Numbered from the stretch's first letter, positions 1 to 11,788 are shown. The stretch is DNA of 64,000 bases from Pestalotiopsis fici W106-1 (GCF_000516985.1 NW_006917103.1:1178001-1242000); one strand, 5' to 3'. Made by a program: numbers and translations. Notes: generated by a model not told the origin, from the sequence alone.

Positions 1-1926
1 CGGGCACAGTATACTCGGCGACGTTATCCGGCTGTGCCAGACAGTGCCACCACACAGTCCATATCATCACCGGCTGCTGTTCATCGCAATGTCACTGGTG
101 CATCTGGACCAGTCCCCAGCTTCGGGCAGTATGTAAGAGTCGCCCTAGAGATTGTGATCATCTATCTAATGGTGATGACTGCCCATAGAAATTTGTGGCA
201 GGGGCTCTCTGATGAGGTACGCGACTCTCGTCTTGGCGTCTGTCGGATGTCTTGTGTTGATGCTGACGAATCCAAATGACACAGTTCACAGAGCCAATGA
301 CATCAAAGGCGCAGAGCCCAGACAGCGCGACACTGACGGCTTTGGAGGGCCCTAGTTCAGACGCGAGTGCTCTGCTTCTAAGCTCGGCTCCAAGGGACAG
401 TGGTTATCAGGACCTTTATCCTTCGGCAGCACATGCCTCGATTCTGTGGCAATCGTTTCTCCAGAATGTCAACCCGCTCTCCAAAGTGATACATGCTCCT
501 ACGATGCAGTCGTATATCATCGAAGCAGGCAGAGGCCCCGCTACCCTAGATCGTCCAACAGTGGCCCTACTGTTTGCAATCTATACTGCAGCTGTCATGT
601 CCATGAGCGATGTTGAGTGTCAGAATAACTTTGGAAAACCCCAGAAGACATTACTTTCTAGTTATCTATTTGCCACTCAGCAGGCTCTACAAGTGGCTGA
701 ACTTATGAGAACACCAAGCTTCATGTTGCTGCAAGCTTTCACGCTCTACATTGTAAGACACATCTTTCAAGAAGCCTTTTACCCAACTTGCCCTTAAGAT
801 TATACAGATTGCCGCACGTCATTTGTGCAATCCCCAGAACACATGGCTCCTCTCAGGAACGGCAGTCAGAATGGGCCAGTTACTCGGTCTACATCAAAAC
901 CCTCCGCGGGGCGACCTGTCAATCTTTGAAATACAGATGCATAGAAGATTATGGTGGCAGATCCTGCTGATTGACGGCCGCGGCGCGCAGCTGGCGGGAT
1001 CGCAGAGCACCCAGCAGTTCTCCAACGCCGCCGACTTCTGGCTGCCGGGAAACTTCAACGACGCAGACCTCGGCCCGGACATGCTCGAGGAGCCTGCCGT
1101 GCACAATGGCCCTACCGAGGTGATATTCTGTCTTTTGCGATACGAGCTGGGGCGGTTCCTGAGCACGGCCGCACCGATACTCTACAGCCGCGAGATGTCG
1201 CTTGAGGAGAAGGATCGTCTGATCAACGAGTACGAGGACCGAATTGAGTCTAAATACCTTCGGTACTGTGACATGGCATCGCCGCTTCACTTGGTGGCGT
1301 CTGGCGGAGCTCGGTCGGCCCTCTGCAAGATGCGGCTCATGGCACACCACCCATCACAGTACGCCTGCGGCACGTCCATACCCGAGTCGGAACATGACAT
1401 GCTTTTCTTCAACAGTCTTAAAATGGTCGAGTACGACGTTCTTGGAAAGTCAATCAGATCTCTAGACAGCTTCGGATGGCACACGGATGTTTTCTTTCAA
1501 CTTGATGCATTTGTCTTCATGTTGATTGAGCTCCGCCGACAAAAGCTGGGGCCGGACGTGGAAAAGGCCTGGAGACTGATTGACGACGTGTTTCGCCATC
1601 ATCCGACGCTTTCCGGGGAAGGTTCAAGTGAACTGAGCCTGGAAGTCTCCAAACTGGTCTTGAAGGCCTGGAAAACGAGGGAAGCTAGTCTAGTAGAGAC
1701 TGGAATTGTGCCGGTGCAGAAACCTCCCATCATTACACAATTGCGCTCTCGACTAAGAGCAGATTCTGAGTACGACTTCATTCTCGACAAGACTAGCGAG
1801 GCAGCTAAACAGCAGTTTACAAACGTTGACATGGATGCATCGATGATGGTAGACTGGGACTTTTGGGACAATTTTCTCCAAGGAGACGGGGTATTGCAGA
1901 GTCAGGACTTCATGAATTCTACGTGA
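1..1926 (+). CDS. Fungal-specific transcription factor, 5'-truncated by the window edge
   Basis: Three exons can be read: 1-132, 285-752 and 808-1926. The introns are 133-284 (GTAAGA...ACAG) and 753-807 (GTAAGA...TACAG), and the frame is continuous through both. The visible 572 residues lack a start codon and any zinc cluster, which must lie left of the window. After the second intron the protein shows the hallmark of the fungal_trans middle-homology region: 'IAAR', then 'HRRLWWQILLIDGRG', as in many Zn2Cys6 activators. The tail is acidic and aromatic (DWDFWDNFLQGD), like an activation region. It lies head-to-tail with the MFS pump 340 bp downstream, so a cluster regulator is a reasonable inference. 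The family call is firm; the target genes are not known. Confidence 0.85.
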
Positions 1927-2268
1927 GACGAAACAATAGGGAAGAATCATTTGCCGGGCACCCTGCACTGCTAGTCGTTCGTCGTTAGGATTAATCTTGA
2001 TTATTCAATCAGTGAGACTAACGTTCACGGGACACCTGGAGCATGTTGGTAAATTGTACATGGGCAGCGCGGGGATTTCCACGGAGCTTTCCGGGCTTTT
2101 CGCAACTTTCGGGACATTCAACGCAACTTTGCCGCAATTATAGAGCCTTTCAAATAGATTGAACAAGGATGAAAGTACCTATTAAATGTAACGCTTTCTT
2201 CAAGACAGGAAAAAAAGATATTTCTGTGGAATCATCAACAGAGATCTTTTTGCTTCAAACAACGAGAA
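1927..2268. other. Intergenic region, promoter of the MFS gene
   Basis: No coding signal in 342 bp. It contains a CGG-N6-CCG element at 2082-2093 and an imperfect inverted repeat with TGATT/AATCA arms at 1999-2012. Confidence 0.6.
2082..2093. promoter_or_regulatory. CGG-N6-CCG inverted triplet, candidate Zn2Cys6 binding site
   Basis: The sequence reads CGG, six bases, CCG, 176 bp upstream of the MFS start codon. Inverted CGG triplets with fixed spacing are the classical target form of dimeric Zn2Cys6 regulators, and a member of that class is encoded immediately upstream. Function is inferred; a 12-bp pattern also occurs by chance. Confidence 0.4.
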
Positions 2269-4077
2269 ATGGTATCGCCAGCGATAAAAGTGATTGAAAC
2301 ATCATCAATGGACGGGCAGCCAGGATCAGCTGAGACCGCCTATGGCAGGTCTGAACTCAACCGCTTCGAGAAAATAGATATTGAGACTGACTGCGAAAAC
2401 GAGATCAAACAGTCTGACCAGTATCCCCCTCTGCGAACTGTCGGCCTGATCATGGTCGCTCTATATTTGGCCATGTTCTTGGTAGCACTAGTATGAGCCC
2501 ATGTACCAATGAGCCCTTTTCTTTTCGGTGCTCGTGATTGCCTGACTACATTGTAGGACCGCATCATCATATCAACTGCCATCCCCACCATCACGGACGA
2601 ATTCAATTCAATCCAGGACATTGGTTGGTATGGAGGCGCTTATGTCCTCAGTGGCTGTGTAACGCAGCTTCTCTTTGGGCGTCTCTACATGTTCTACGAC
2701 AACAAGGTGGTCTTTCTCTCGGCCGTGATGCTCTTTGAGATCGGGTCGGCAGTCTGTGGAGCAGCGCCAAACTCCGTCGCCTTTATCCTCGGGCGCGTGA
2801 TTGCTGGGTGCGGATCTGCCGGTGTCTTTTCCGGGACCATTGTCATTATGATTCCCATGGCGCCCCTCGAGAAACGGCCCATGTATCAAGGCTTCCTGGG
2901 CGCGATATTTGGTGTATCGTCCGTGGTTGGTCCTTTGATTGGCGGCGCCTTTACCAAGAATCCGCATCTCACCTGGCGATGGTGCTTCTACGTCAATCTC
3001 CCGATTGGCGCTCTATCCATCTTGATCATTGCCCTCTTCCTTCACCTCCCGCCTCCACAGCAGGCTAGTTTGTCACTCAAACAGAAGCTGCTTCGTTTGG
3101 ATCCCATTGGAAACTTCCTCTTTGCCCCGTCCATCATTTGTCTGCTGTTGGCGCTGCAGTGGGGCGGGACCGATTATCCGTGGAATGACCAGCGCGTTAT
3201 TGCACTGCTCGTACTCTTCGGTGTACTCTTCATCACGTGGCTCTGGTCGCAATATTGGCAGAAACAAAGAGCAACGGTGCCAATAAATGTCCTTCACCAG
3301 CGTTCCATCATTGCCGGTGTCCTGTACTCTGCGTGCATCGGCGGTGTCATGCTGTCCATGGGGTATTATCTGCCAATCTGGTTCCAAGCAATAGACGGGG
3401 TCGACGCATTGCAGAGCGGCATTCGGAATCTGCCATTTATCCTGGGCCTGGTCGTGAGTAGCATTCTGGCTGGTGGATTTGTGGCCAGAGTAGGTCATTA
3501 CACACCGTGCATCATCTCATGCTCTATTTTCATGTCCATTGGCGCGGGGCTCATGACGCGGCTGCGCGTTGACAGTCCCAATGCCGAGTGGATTGGCTAC
3601 CAGACGTTGGCAGGTTTTGGTATGGGCATGGGCATGCAGCAATCGGGATTGGCGGCGCAAGTGGTGCTCGATGAGACTGATGTACCAGTCGGCGCATCCC
3701 TCATGTTCTTTGGACAGCAGCTTGGCGGCGCAGTCTTTGTGTGCGCCGCAGAAAACGTCTTCATTCAGCAGCTCGTCAAGAATTTGACTACCTTGATGGC
3801 GCTGGAGAGGGCTCAAGCGTTGGCGCATGTTGGTGCTACAGATCTACGCTCCCATGTGCCGGCGGATTTGTTGCATGCGGTGCTCTTGCAGTACAATAAA
3901 GCTATCACGACTACATTCTACGTCGGGACAGCCATTGCAGCCTTCAGTATCGTGCCGGCGCTGCTATTCGAATGGAAGAGCGTAAAAGACCGTGGAAAGA
4001 GTCTGCACAGTGGTGAGCTTGTGGGGACCGACGTGAAAAATGAAGCTCAGGGGAAAATATTGGAGCGAGCACATTGA
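2269..4077 (+). CDS. MFS efflux transporter, DHA14 family
   Basis: The exons are 2269-2490 and 2557-4077, joined across a 66-nt intron (GTATGA...GTAG), giving 580 residues. The N-terminus is a hydrophilic cytosolic tail of about 60 residues. The first helix (LIMVALYLAMFLVAL) continues across the splice into 'DRIIISTAIPTI', the first signature of drug:H+ antiporters with 14 helices. The antiporter motif C (GVSSVVGPLIGGAF) follows in helix 5, then 'WRWCFYVNLPIG'. Such proteins sit in the plasma or vacuolar membrane and export small toxic molecules or secondary metabolites using the proton gradient. Its position between a regulator and metabolic enzymes fits self-protection or product export; the substrate cannot be read from sequence. 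Confidence 0.93.
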
Positions 4078-4195
4078 CCATGAACTTCCTGTCTAACCAC
4101 GCATGCATATCATAAGATATGGGTCGACACTACCTAGTTTACATTTACCTTCAATACCCCTCTAAAGCATTCGCTTAATCTGTATTTCATACTTG

Positions 4196-5213
4196 CTATG
4201 CGCCAAAATCTGTGCTCTTCGCAACTGCCTCCCACTCATCGCATATCTTGATCGTATTCTCACATTTGGCTTTGATTCTGGACCACCCATCACTCCCCAG
4301 TGGGATGCGCAGCGGGATCTCCTTTCCCGCCGCAACGCCAGTGCCTCGAACCAGATCAATAATAATCGATACGGCTTTCTCTGCATCGCCGGGCTCCTTT
4401 CCCACTATACCAGCCTCGACACCGCGTACCGCAGCGTTGAAGTCGGCATAGTCACCATTTCGGGGAGGCACGTGGTCAATGTTGGCAAAGGCGCGGGTGC
4501 GAAAGTATCCGGGCTCGACGATGAGAACCTTGACGCCGGGAGCAAAGATTGCGAGTTCCTGGGCCAGGCACTCGACAGCACCTGACCGTATACGTGAGCT
4601 TGGCTTTTGGTGTGCAAGTTCTATTGGTGGTCCTACCTTCGAGTGCAAATTTAGTTGCACAGTAACCCGCTGCTCCAGGGTCCGCATGCCACCCAGCTTG
4701 AGAACTCATATAGAGCAGTGTTCCCTGGCCCTTGGCGCGGATCTTGGGCAACAGAGCCCGCGTGATATTAAGAGGGCCATGAAAATTGGTTTTGAAGGCG
4801 TCTTCCATGTCCTTTTGACTAAGCACGAGTTCGATTATTATTCTTGAGCAGTACCTGGCGACATGACAATGGACCATGACCTACGTCAGTTCCTCAATAG
4901 CACCGCTTAGAATGTAGCCCGCATTGTTGATGACGACATCGATTCCGCCTGGGTACATGTCCCAAGCCTCGGCCATTTTGGCATCAATGACATCTTGCGG
5001 AGCCGAGACATCGAGGTCCAGAATGCTAGCACCAGTGTCTCTCAAATGAGCCAGTCGTGCAGCTGCGTTCCGTCCTGTAGCAATGACATTGTCGCCCGAT
5101 GCGCGAAGCTGTCGGACGAAAAGCTCACCAAAGCCACTGGAACAGCCTGTAATCAGCCATGTGCGAGTTGGAGAGGTCATATTGAACGACTGGTGAAACT
5201 GGGCTTGAGCCAC
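4196..5213 (-). CDS. Classical short-chain dehydrogenase/reductase
   Basis: Three exons on the complement: 5213-4885, 4818-4637 and 4581-4196, with introns 4819-4884 and 4582-4636. They give 298 residues, or 287 if translation starts at the second Met (5180), which lies directly before the Rossmann strand. The dinucleotide motif TGCSSGFG is at about residues 23-30, NNAG at 96-99, the catalytic Ser at 148/149 and YCATK (Tyr162, Lys166) completes the active site. The enzyme should oxidise or reduce an alcohol/carbonyl using NAD(P)H; TGxxxGxG followed by a basic loop does not decide the cofactor. It is convergent with the MFS gene and divergent from the amidase, so the 5.2-6.2 kb promoter could serve both. 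Confidence 0.92.
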
Positions 5214-6160
5214 TGACTTTCAAGCTTTAGTTGGTTTAATGCCACTCGAAAGAAACAAAGTCAGCATATGTAGCATAAACACACGTATGGAAGCACAAAC
5301 TTGCTACCTATCAAAGTAAAGTGAAATACGTCAAGACGTGAGAAAAGCCACGCGCCCGCATGCTGTCGAAGGCGTTGGTTGTCCATCTTGCAGCGCTAAT
5401 GCAGTTGGTGCTTACCTGCGGATGCAATGCGTTATGGTGCGATCTAGAATATCCATAACGCCGACCTATAAATAGTTTATCCCAATCAGCTATTCAAGTC
5501 CATTTGAATGCATCAAAGTAATTGACGATTTCAGACAAAACGTGGCGATTGTAAGAAAAATGAGAGAAATATCACACTTACACAGTATATCCTCTGTTGT
5601 GTCACCTTCATTGGCTGAGGTGCTGCAGTCCGATTTCTCATAGACAATCTAGGGGATCCACCCAACCGGCTCAGCACAACCAATAATGTAAAGGTTCCGC
5701 GCTTACTGGCCCGCCCCTGTTGAACCGGAAGATTGACCGGAGGATTCAGAGCTGCTGGAATTGTTGAATTTAATGACAATAGTACATACACATGGGATTG
5801 TTGAGTTTTGGTTCTTTATGGAGTATCGAACCTAATGCCTGTCTGAAATCGCCGCCGCTAATGTTGAGTGGGAACTGAGGAATTAGAAGGTTATTTATCC
5901 AATGCGTCGCCGCCAATTCCTACTGAAGCCGAAGCCCGAATGGAACTGAACCGGAGCCGGAACCAGGACCTCGCCGGAGCTTTTGACGTGTACAAATTCT
6001 TCCAAAATGTGACCCAACACCGAAAAGAGCGCAATGATAAATAGAAACCAGAAGAAGTGAGAGTGAGGATGGGAAATAATAATAATCTAACACCACCAAC
6101 TGCAATCACTGGTGACTGAACCAAGTCTTTTGTGTCCATCGACATAGCGCAGACTCGAAA
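5214..6160. other. Divergent intergenic promoter between dehydrogenase and amidase
   Basis: No coding signal in 947 bp. It holds a TATA-like CTATAAATAG at 5466-5475, a CGG-N8-CCG element at 5726-5739 and further CCGGA/CCGGAG copies between about 5945 and 5985. The CCGG-rich repeats are denser than in other spacers of this window. Confidence 0.5.
5726..5739. promoter_or_regulatory. CGG-N8-CCG inverted triplet in the shared promoter
   Basis: Two CCGGA direct copies at 5725-5741 create a CGG-N8-CCG arrangement between divergently transcribed dehydrogenase and amidase genes. Three more CCGGA-like blocks lie about 220-250 bp closer to the amidase. It is a plausible binding cluster for one of the two flanking zinc-cluster regulators; inferred only. 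Confidence 0.3.
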
Positions 6161-7974
6161 ATGCCATCGGCGAATAGAAACTACCAGCTGATCGCCGCTG
6201 AGAAAAAAGCACAGCAATGGGAAAAGATCCCGGATCAATGGCGAATCCCAATGGAAAACTTCGAGGGCATGACTTACCTCATGGACGTGCCACTGCACTG
6301 TGGCGTGCTGAGCGATACAGAAATCGAAATCACTTCCGACTACGACGCGACTGCTCTTCTCGAAAAGCTCAAGGCTAGAGTCTGGTCAGTCGAGCAAGTG
6401 ACTGTAGCTTTTTGCAAAAGAGCCGCTCTTGCTCAGCAATTGGTATGTCCGCCAAGAACTTATAAATCAGTGCATATCGCTAATTATGAACGCATCACAG
6501 ACGAATTGCTTGACGGAGATCTTCTTTGACGAAGCCATCGAGCGGGCGAAAGATCTTGACCGGCAGTTCATTTCGAACCTCGATTCCAAGGCCCTGCCTC
6601 CACTATTTGGATTGCCAATCTCTCTCAAGGACAGTTTTGACGTTGCTGGATATGACACCTCCACTGGCCTCGGTTGCTACGTTGATCAGCCGGCAGAGAG
6701 CAATAGCGCACTTGCTGCACTGCTGATTGATTTAGGAGCTGTCTTGTACTGCAAGACAAACCTACCCCAGGCGATAATGACTGGAGATAGTCACAACAAT
6801 GTCTTTGGAAGGACACTCAATCCTCGCAATACTCTTCTCACGGCTGGTGGAAGCACGGGAGGTGAGGGCGCTCTCATTGCCCTCCGCGGGAGCATTCTTG
6901 GCGTTGGGACGGATATTGCTGGCAGTATTCGCATTCCTTCGCTATGCAACGGTATCTATGGGTTCAGACCGAGTGTAGGGTTGATTCCTCACGGCGGAGT
7001 CAGGGATCTCACTCCGCCAGGGACTGACGGAGTCCGTTCCACAGCCGGACCCATGGCGACCTCAGCTCGAGATTGCTCTCTGTTCCTCAAAGCGATACTC
7101 CAGGCAGACACCTGGAAATATGACAGCACCGCAATATCGCTTCCGTGGCAAGGTCTCCCAAGTATGCGCAAGCTTCGAATTGGCGTCGTACAGAATGACG
7201 GCATCTACACTCCGACGCCGCCAGTACGACGGGGGTTGCAAAAGGCGGTCAATCTTCTCAACAGCACTGATGGAGTTGAGACCATTTCAATCGACCTACC
7301 TAGCGTTCTGGAAATCTACCGGGATCTTGTCGCTTATATGATGCTACTGGGAAATAATGTAAGAAGGGCATACATCGTTGTGTAGAAACAAGGCGGCAAC
7401 TAACAGGACCAGTACTACCAAGAACAGTTCGCGCGAACAGGCGAACCAGTCATCCCGTCCCTTAAGGCGACTGGCCTTTTGTCGGTACCAGGCACTACGC
7501 TAGAGGGGTTCTTCAATCTCAACGACCGTCGATCCAAGGCTGCCAAAGCATATCTGAAGTTATTTTGTGATAACCAGATAGATGCAATCATTATGCCCCC
7601 CTCGCAGCACACAGCACTCCCTCTCGATTGCTGGAAAACGGCGACATATACCAGTTTATGGAATTACCTCGACTTTCCAGCTGTGGTGATCCCAGTAGAT
7701 GAGGTGGCAGATATAGACCATGCTGATGACTTGACCCGCGCCGAATTTGGCGCTGAGGACAAGGAGATGTACAGTCTGTGTGAGTGAATGTTTCATATCC
7801 CACGTATTGGCACTTTGACTGATCTTGCCTTGCTTAGATACCGGACCCGATCAGTACAAGCGCGCGCCGGTTGCTGTTCAGGTCGTGGGATACAGGCACA
7901 GAGACGAGGCCCTTATGAGGGTGGTGGAGGTACTGGATTTAATCAATCATAAGCAAAGCTTAGTGAAAGGGTAG
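6161..7974 (+). CDS. Amidase, amidase-signature family
   Basis: Four exons: 6161-6442, 6501-7358, 7407-7779 and 7838-7974, with introns of 58, 48 and 58 nt. The product has 549 residues, a normal length for fungal acetamidase-type enzymes. The Ser-cisSer-Lys triad is visible: Lys137 in 'PISLKDSF', Ser212 in 'GGSTGGE' and nucleophile Ser236 in 'GTDIAGSIR'. The C-terminus 'APVAVQVVGYRHRDE' is also typical. It hydrolyses an amide to acid plus amine or ammonia, in the cytosol (no signal peptide). Acetamidase-like members feed nitrogen use, others tailor or degrade metabolites or xenobiotics. Between an SDR and a Zn2Cys6 gene, it is a likely member of the left-hand cluster. Confidence 0.95.
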
Positions 7975-8026
7975 ATTGTCTCGAGTCATCTCAGGGAGCG
8001 TATGCGACATAGCCTGGTTGTAAGGT

Positions 8027-9585
8027 CTATGATCCATTGATAGAATTCAAGATTGGACATGGTTTATATGTAGAGTCGAACCAACAAGTTGTTAGATTCA
8101 TGTCCCTCTCATGCCAGATTCGTGACAAAAATGCTTTAGTCACCTTTTGCAGGGATGGGGCGTACTGGTCTACGCAGTCATGGACAAGCTGGAGCGCTTG
8201 AAGGCGCAATAACTCCCCTTGAGCTTCGACGGCTGCGATGACGAATGGTAGCGTCACGAACCGCATGGTTCGCTTCGTGACACGTTTTGCCATTTCTAGC
8301 TCCATGAAAATTTCCCTGGACCATATCTGGCCTTGCGCATCTTGTTGCCCAAAGGGATATCGCAGGCGGTGTCCCAGAAGAAGCGCCCCCAGTCGATACA
8401 GCTTGGCTTGCGCAAGAAGGTGGACGATTTCCGCAGATTCGAATCGTTCCAGAAGTTGATCCATATTCGGGGGCTGCCATGGTTCCACAACACGGCGGAT
8501 ATCATCCAACTGCTTTTGTAGGCGAGCCAATTCATTGACGTCTGCTGCATAAAGGATTGAATTACTGATTACACAGAGGTCCTGGTAATGAGGCAACAAT
8601 GGAAGACAGAGTCCAAGACGACGGTCGACCACTGAAGAGGCCGACGTGTTGATTCTGATTGTTGGTTTCTGTCTGTAAAGGATGCAGTCCATGGTTTCTT
8701 GTAAAATGAGGAAGCTTTGCCACGGATCGGTATGTGCACCAGACTCAACTTCATTGTAGATTGAGCTTGCTGCACTTAGACAGTAACGGGAGATTTCTGC
8801 AACACCTGCACCGATGGATGAGTGTATGGAGAAAGCAAGAAGACTGCCCACTTGATGGTACACGGCTGCATCCTGTAGGCAGGACGCAGGCAGCGATCGC
8901 AGAGCGTTTACAGCCTTCGATATGTAGCGAATGCTAGCTTCAGCATCAAGATCATCAGCGTTGCCCGACTGTAGGTGCTTCAACGTGGCTGCACAGGCAA
9001 GAAATGCATCTTTGAGCAATGGCAGGGTTGGTAGCTGTACAGCTAGTGAGTGTTGTTGCTCAGCCTGGAAGCTTGGACAGACGACGAAATGATCCAGAGA
9101 ACCAGGCTGGACGAGAAGAAAGGAAAGTAGCGCCTTTTCTTCCGGATCATGGTCAGAGAGGCCGGTTAAAATCTGGTCCGTCTTTGGCTGGGTTCGCTGT
9201 GGTCTCTTGTCCGTCCCGTACTTTTTATGTGCTCTGCGGCCGACCGGCCGGACAGGTCGGACTGTCGAACACGCCAAGCCCAGCCGCTCACATCGCCCAC
9301 ATTCGGCAGAGGGTGTTGCACGTTGGCATCGTCTTGTAATTCAAAGAATATTAGCAATCAAACTTATAGCATGAGCAGATCATGATGACGGAATCAAGAA
9401 ATATTGAGCTGGTCGCCGGTTACAGGTTTGGCCTTTCCATAGTCGAGTTAGACAGTACGGATATCCAGACCCCCACGCCAGCGGGCTCCAGTCTTCCTTC
9501 CATCAGGAGAAAATGAGGACAAGTCAAGCTCTTACTCTTTCAGCACGTAACATCTGTCGCAGGCTGTTCTTACTTTCGGATGCAT
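8027..9585 (-). CDS. Zn2Cys6 transcription factor with a split zinc cluster
   Basis: Two exons on the complement: 9585-9536 and 9332-8027, giving 451 residues. The first exon is only 50 nt and encodes 'TACDRCYVLKE'; the second resumes with 'RCQRATPSAECGRCERLGLAC'. Joined, they give a perfect C-X2-C-X6-C-X8-C-X2-C-X6-C cluster, so the 203-nt intron 9333-9535 (GTAAGA...TACAAG) interrupts the DNA-binding domain. A basic stretch (RRAHKKYG) follows. The remaining 400 residues are helical and leucine-rich, with no confidently recognised effector domain. Without the first exon the protein would lack its DNA-binding part. It is convergent with the amidase and may regulate it. The intron is longer than its neighbours' introns, so the exact acceptor deserves checking. 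Confidence 0.85.
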
Positions 9586-10282
9586 GTTCGTTGCACTTCA
9601 ATTGATTTTGAAGTTGATATCGAGGATAGTACGAAGAGAATAATGCGAAATATATGATGAGAAGGATGACAGATGAGGATATGTTGTTGAATGAATAATG
9701 TTCAATTTGTTGGGTTTGGGGCATGCAAAACGACGGGGGCCGCAGCACGCTGGGGTAAGTACTAGAAGTCCGTAGTGCTGCTGGAATGCACTCAAGCGCA
9801 AGCTGACACGGCACCAACCTTCAGAAGCTGCTAGCAGCCTTACATGACACAATCTCACTAAAACCGCCCGCGTCCGTCAAGTTGGGGTACAGTCAGCCAA
9901 CCCGCTTTGAATGCACAAACTCGAGTACAGCTATTTTGCAGGCCACCAAAGTCTAGATCAACTCATTGCATGTCCATCCTCTTGATTTCAATTATTGACT
10001 GGTATTGATGGCATCGAATACAGTCAATAAAAATTTCTTTATCATTTCTAGAAACATGGCTGCATCATTGTCGGGCTGGTCAAGTGTCAGGGACACTATT
10101 TTTTTTTTTCTCCCTCTTGTTATCAATGATGTGTCATCGTCAGACTCATTTATGAAGACTAGCCATACCAGGGTGCAAACAAGCCGGTATTAAAACTAGG
10201 TATCCCGTGCTACCCGAAATTGTACACGGTTCTCTACCATCTCGAGAAATGTAATGTACCGAGCCACCACTACTGGGAGCAC
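9586..10282. other. Intergenic region
   Basis: 697 bp upstream of the zinc-cluster gene and downstream of the hydrolase gene. A 12-T tract lies near 10100. I see no supported gene; the short open stretch at 10005-10193 is not protein-like. Confidence 0.5.
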
Positions 10283-11287
10283 TTAGGAAATCACCTTTCT
10301 CTTGACGAAATCATCAAGAGCACTAGAAATTGGCCCCGGCGCTTCCAGCGGACTCCAGTGCGAACAATCAATGGTGACCTCTTCGAGATCCGGCACGAGC
10401 CCGCCAAGCTTGGCGGGGATCATGGCCTCTGGCCGACACACTGCATCCTGGGAGCAGATAAAGTAGAGCATCGGCACCTTGACCACGAATCTCTCGCGCG
10501 GCATATCCTTTTCCACGGCATGCTGGATGTGCTCCTTGTTGCCGCGGTAATAACAAATGGGCGCCTCAAAACCGTCGCGCTGCAGCCTCTCGACGTAGAG
10601 GCGCTTGAGCTCGGGGTCCTTGGCGTAGTCGCGAACCTCGACGTCCCAGTCATTGTTCTCGTTGAGCAGCCATTTCTTAAAGTTGCCCCGGACGCCTAGG
10701 AGCTCGCCGAAAAAGTCGCGGGGCGCGCCGTGCATGCCGTCGTACAGGCGGCCGACGTGCTTTCTCATAATCTCTGGCCCCTCCTTGCTTAACAACAGCT
10801 CCTGGTACGCCAGGAGGGGGCGACCAAACGTCTTTTCCAAAAAGGCATTGGTAGCTTCGAGGTCGAAGGGCTCAGTAGCCGGTCCTGAGTAGGCCACGTT
10901 CAACAGCACCAGGGCCGACACCCGCTCGGGCTGGTGAACGTAGAAGCGCTGCGCGACGGCGGAACCCCAGTCGTGACCGGCGGTGACGGCCTTGTCGACG
11001 CCCTCAGCGTCCAGGATCTCGGCCAGGTCCTTGGCCATGGCGCCGAACTCGTACGCGGCAGGGTCCGTGGGCTTCGAGGTGCCAGCGTACCCGAGCGTAT
11101 CGGGCGCGATGACGCGGTATTGGGGCAGCCTCGAAACGATTCCATCCCAGAGTTGGGCATCATCCGGGAAGCCGTGAATCAGGAACAAAGTAGGGGCGTC
11201 CTTTGAAGCTTGGGCGGGGTCGGATACATAGTAAGTATACGTGAACCCACGGGCAGTAATGATTGACTTTTTTTGCAAAGCGTCCAT
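10283..11287 (-). CDS. Epoxide-hydrolase-like alpha/beta hydrolase
   Basis: A single exon of 334 residues, with no signal peptide. The oxyanion-hole motif HGFPD is at 38-42, and the nucleophile is Asp106 in 'AGHDWGS'. The acid is probably Asp281 in 'CSQDAV' and the base His310 in 'DCSHWSP'. An Asp nucleophile in HDWGS separates epoxide hydrolases and haloalkane dehalogenases from Ser esterases. The 'CYYRGN' stretch near 245-250 carries a lid tyrosine as in soluble epoxide hydrolases, so hydrolysis of an epoxide to a diol is the favoured reaction. Dehalogenase activity cannot be excluded. It is transcribed in the same direction as the preceding regulator and could belong to the left-hand detoxification set. 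High GC in the coding region, no introns. Confidence 0.93.
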   Translation of the reverse strand: MDALQKKSIITARGFTYTYYVSDPAQASKDAPTLFLIHGFPDDAQLWDGIVSRLPQYRVIAPDTLGYAGTSKPTDPAAYEFGAMAKDLAEILDAEGVDKAVTAGHDWGSAVAQRFYVHQPERVSALVLLNVAYSGPATEPFDLEATNAFLEKTFGRPLLAYQELLLSKEGPEIMRKHVGRLYDGMHGAPRDFFGELLGVRGNFKKWLLNENNDWDVEVRDYAKDPELKRLYVERLQRDGFEAPICYYRGNKEHIQHAVEKDMPRERFVVKVPMLYFICSQDAVCRPEAMIPAKLGGLVPDLEEVTIDCSHWSPLEAPGPISSALDDFVKRKVIS

Positions 11288-11788
11288 CTTGAAATATGTT
11301 TATGGTGATTCAACCCAAGCGTCTGTTGAAACCTGGACAATTGCAAGTAAACCGCGAAAGCAAGACAAGAGCTGATGACGGCAAGCAGTCACTTTATTTG
11401 GTATCTAGGACTACTGAGACCTGCCGATCCTTGGCCGTGCCTCCAATAATACATCGTGGCCAAAATACACCCCCACTGCCGCTGATCAATCGCCAAATGC
11501 TGGGTGTACGTAGTTCTCTTTTTGGATAGCGCCTACTTCTCCAAGTGGCCCCTAGGTCCCGGAAACTGCGCTATTTTTGAGGCTTCAGCTTGGCAAACTA
11601 TATCCAATTAGAGAGCAAGATACCAGTCGGATTAGGCACCGCGCGTACCGCTCCTCTGAACTGTCGACCTGTTACTCAAAAGGGGAAGATAAGTCAAGAA
11701 ATCATGAACCATGCATAAATATTGCTGCTGATAGCGGCCGCTTGGGGGCCATTGACAGTTTGGTAGGTCCTCGTCCAACAACATTGAT
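11288..11788. other. Intergenic region
   Basis: 501 bp between the hydrolase start and the 3' end of the arabinofuranosidase gene. No coding, repeat or strong regulatory signal seen. Confidence 0.5.
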
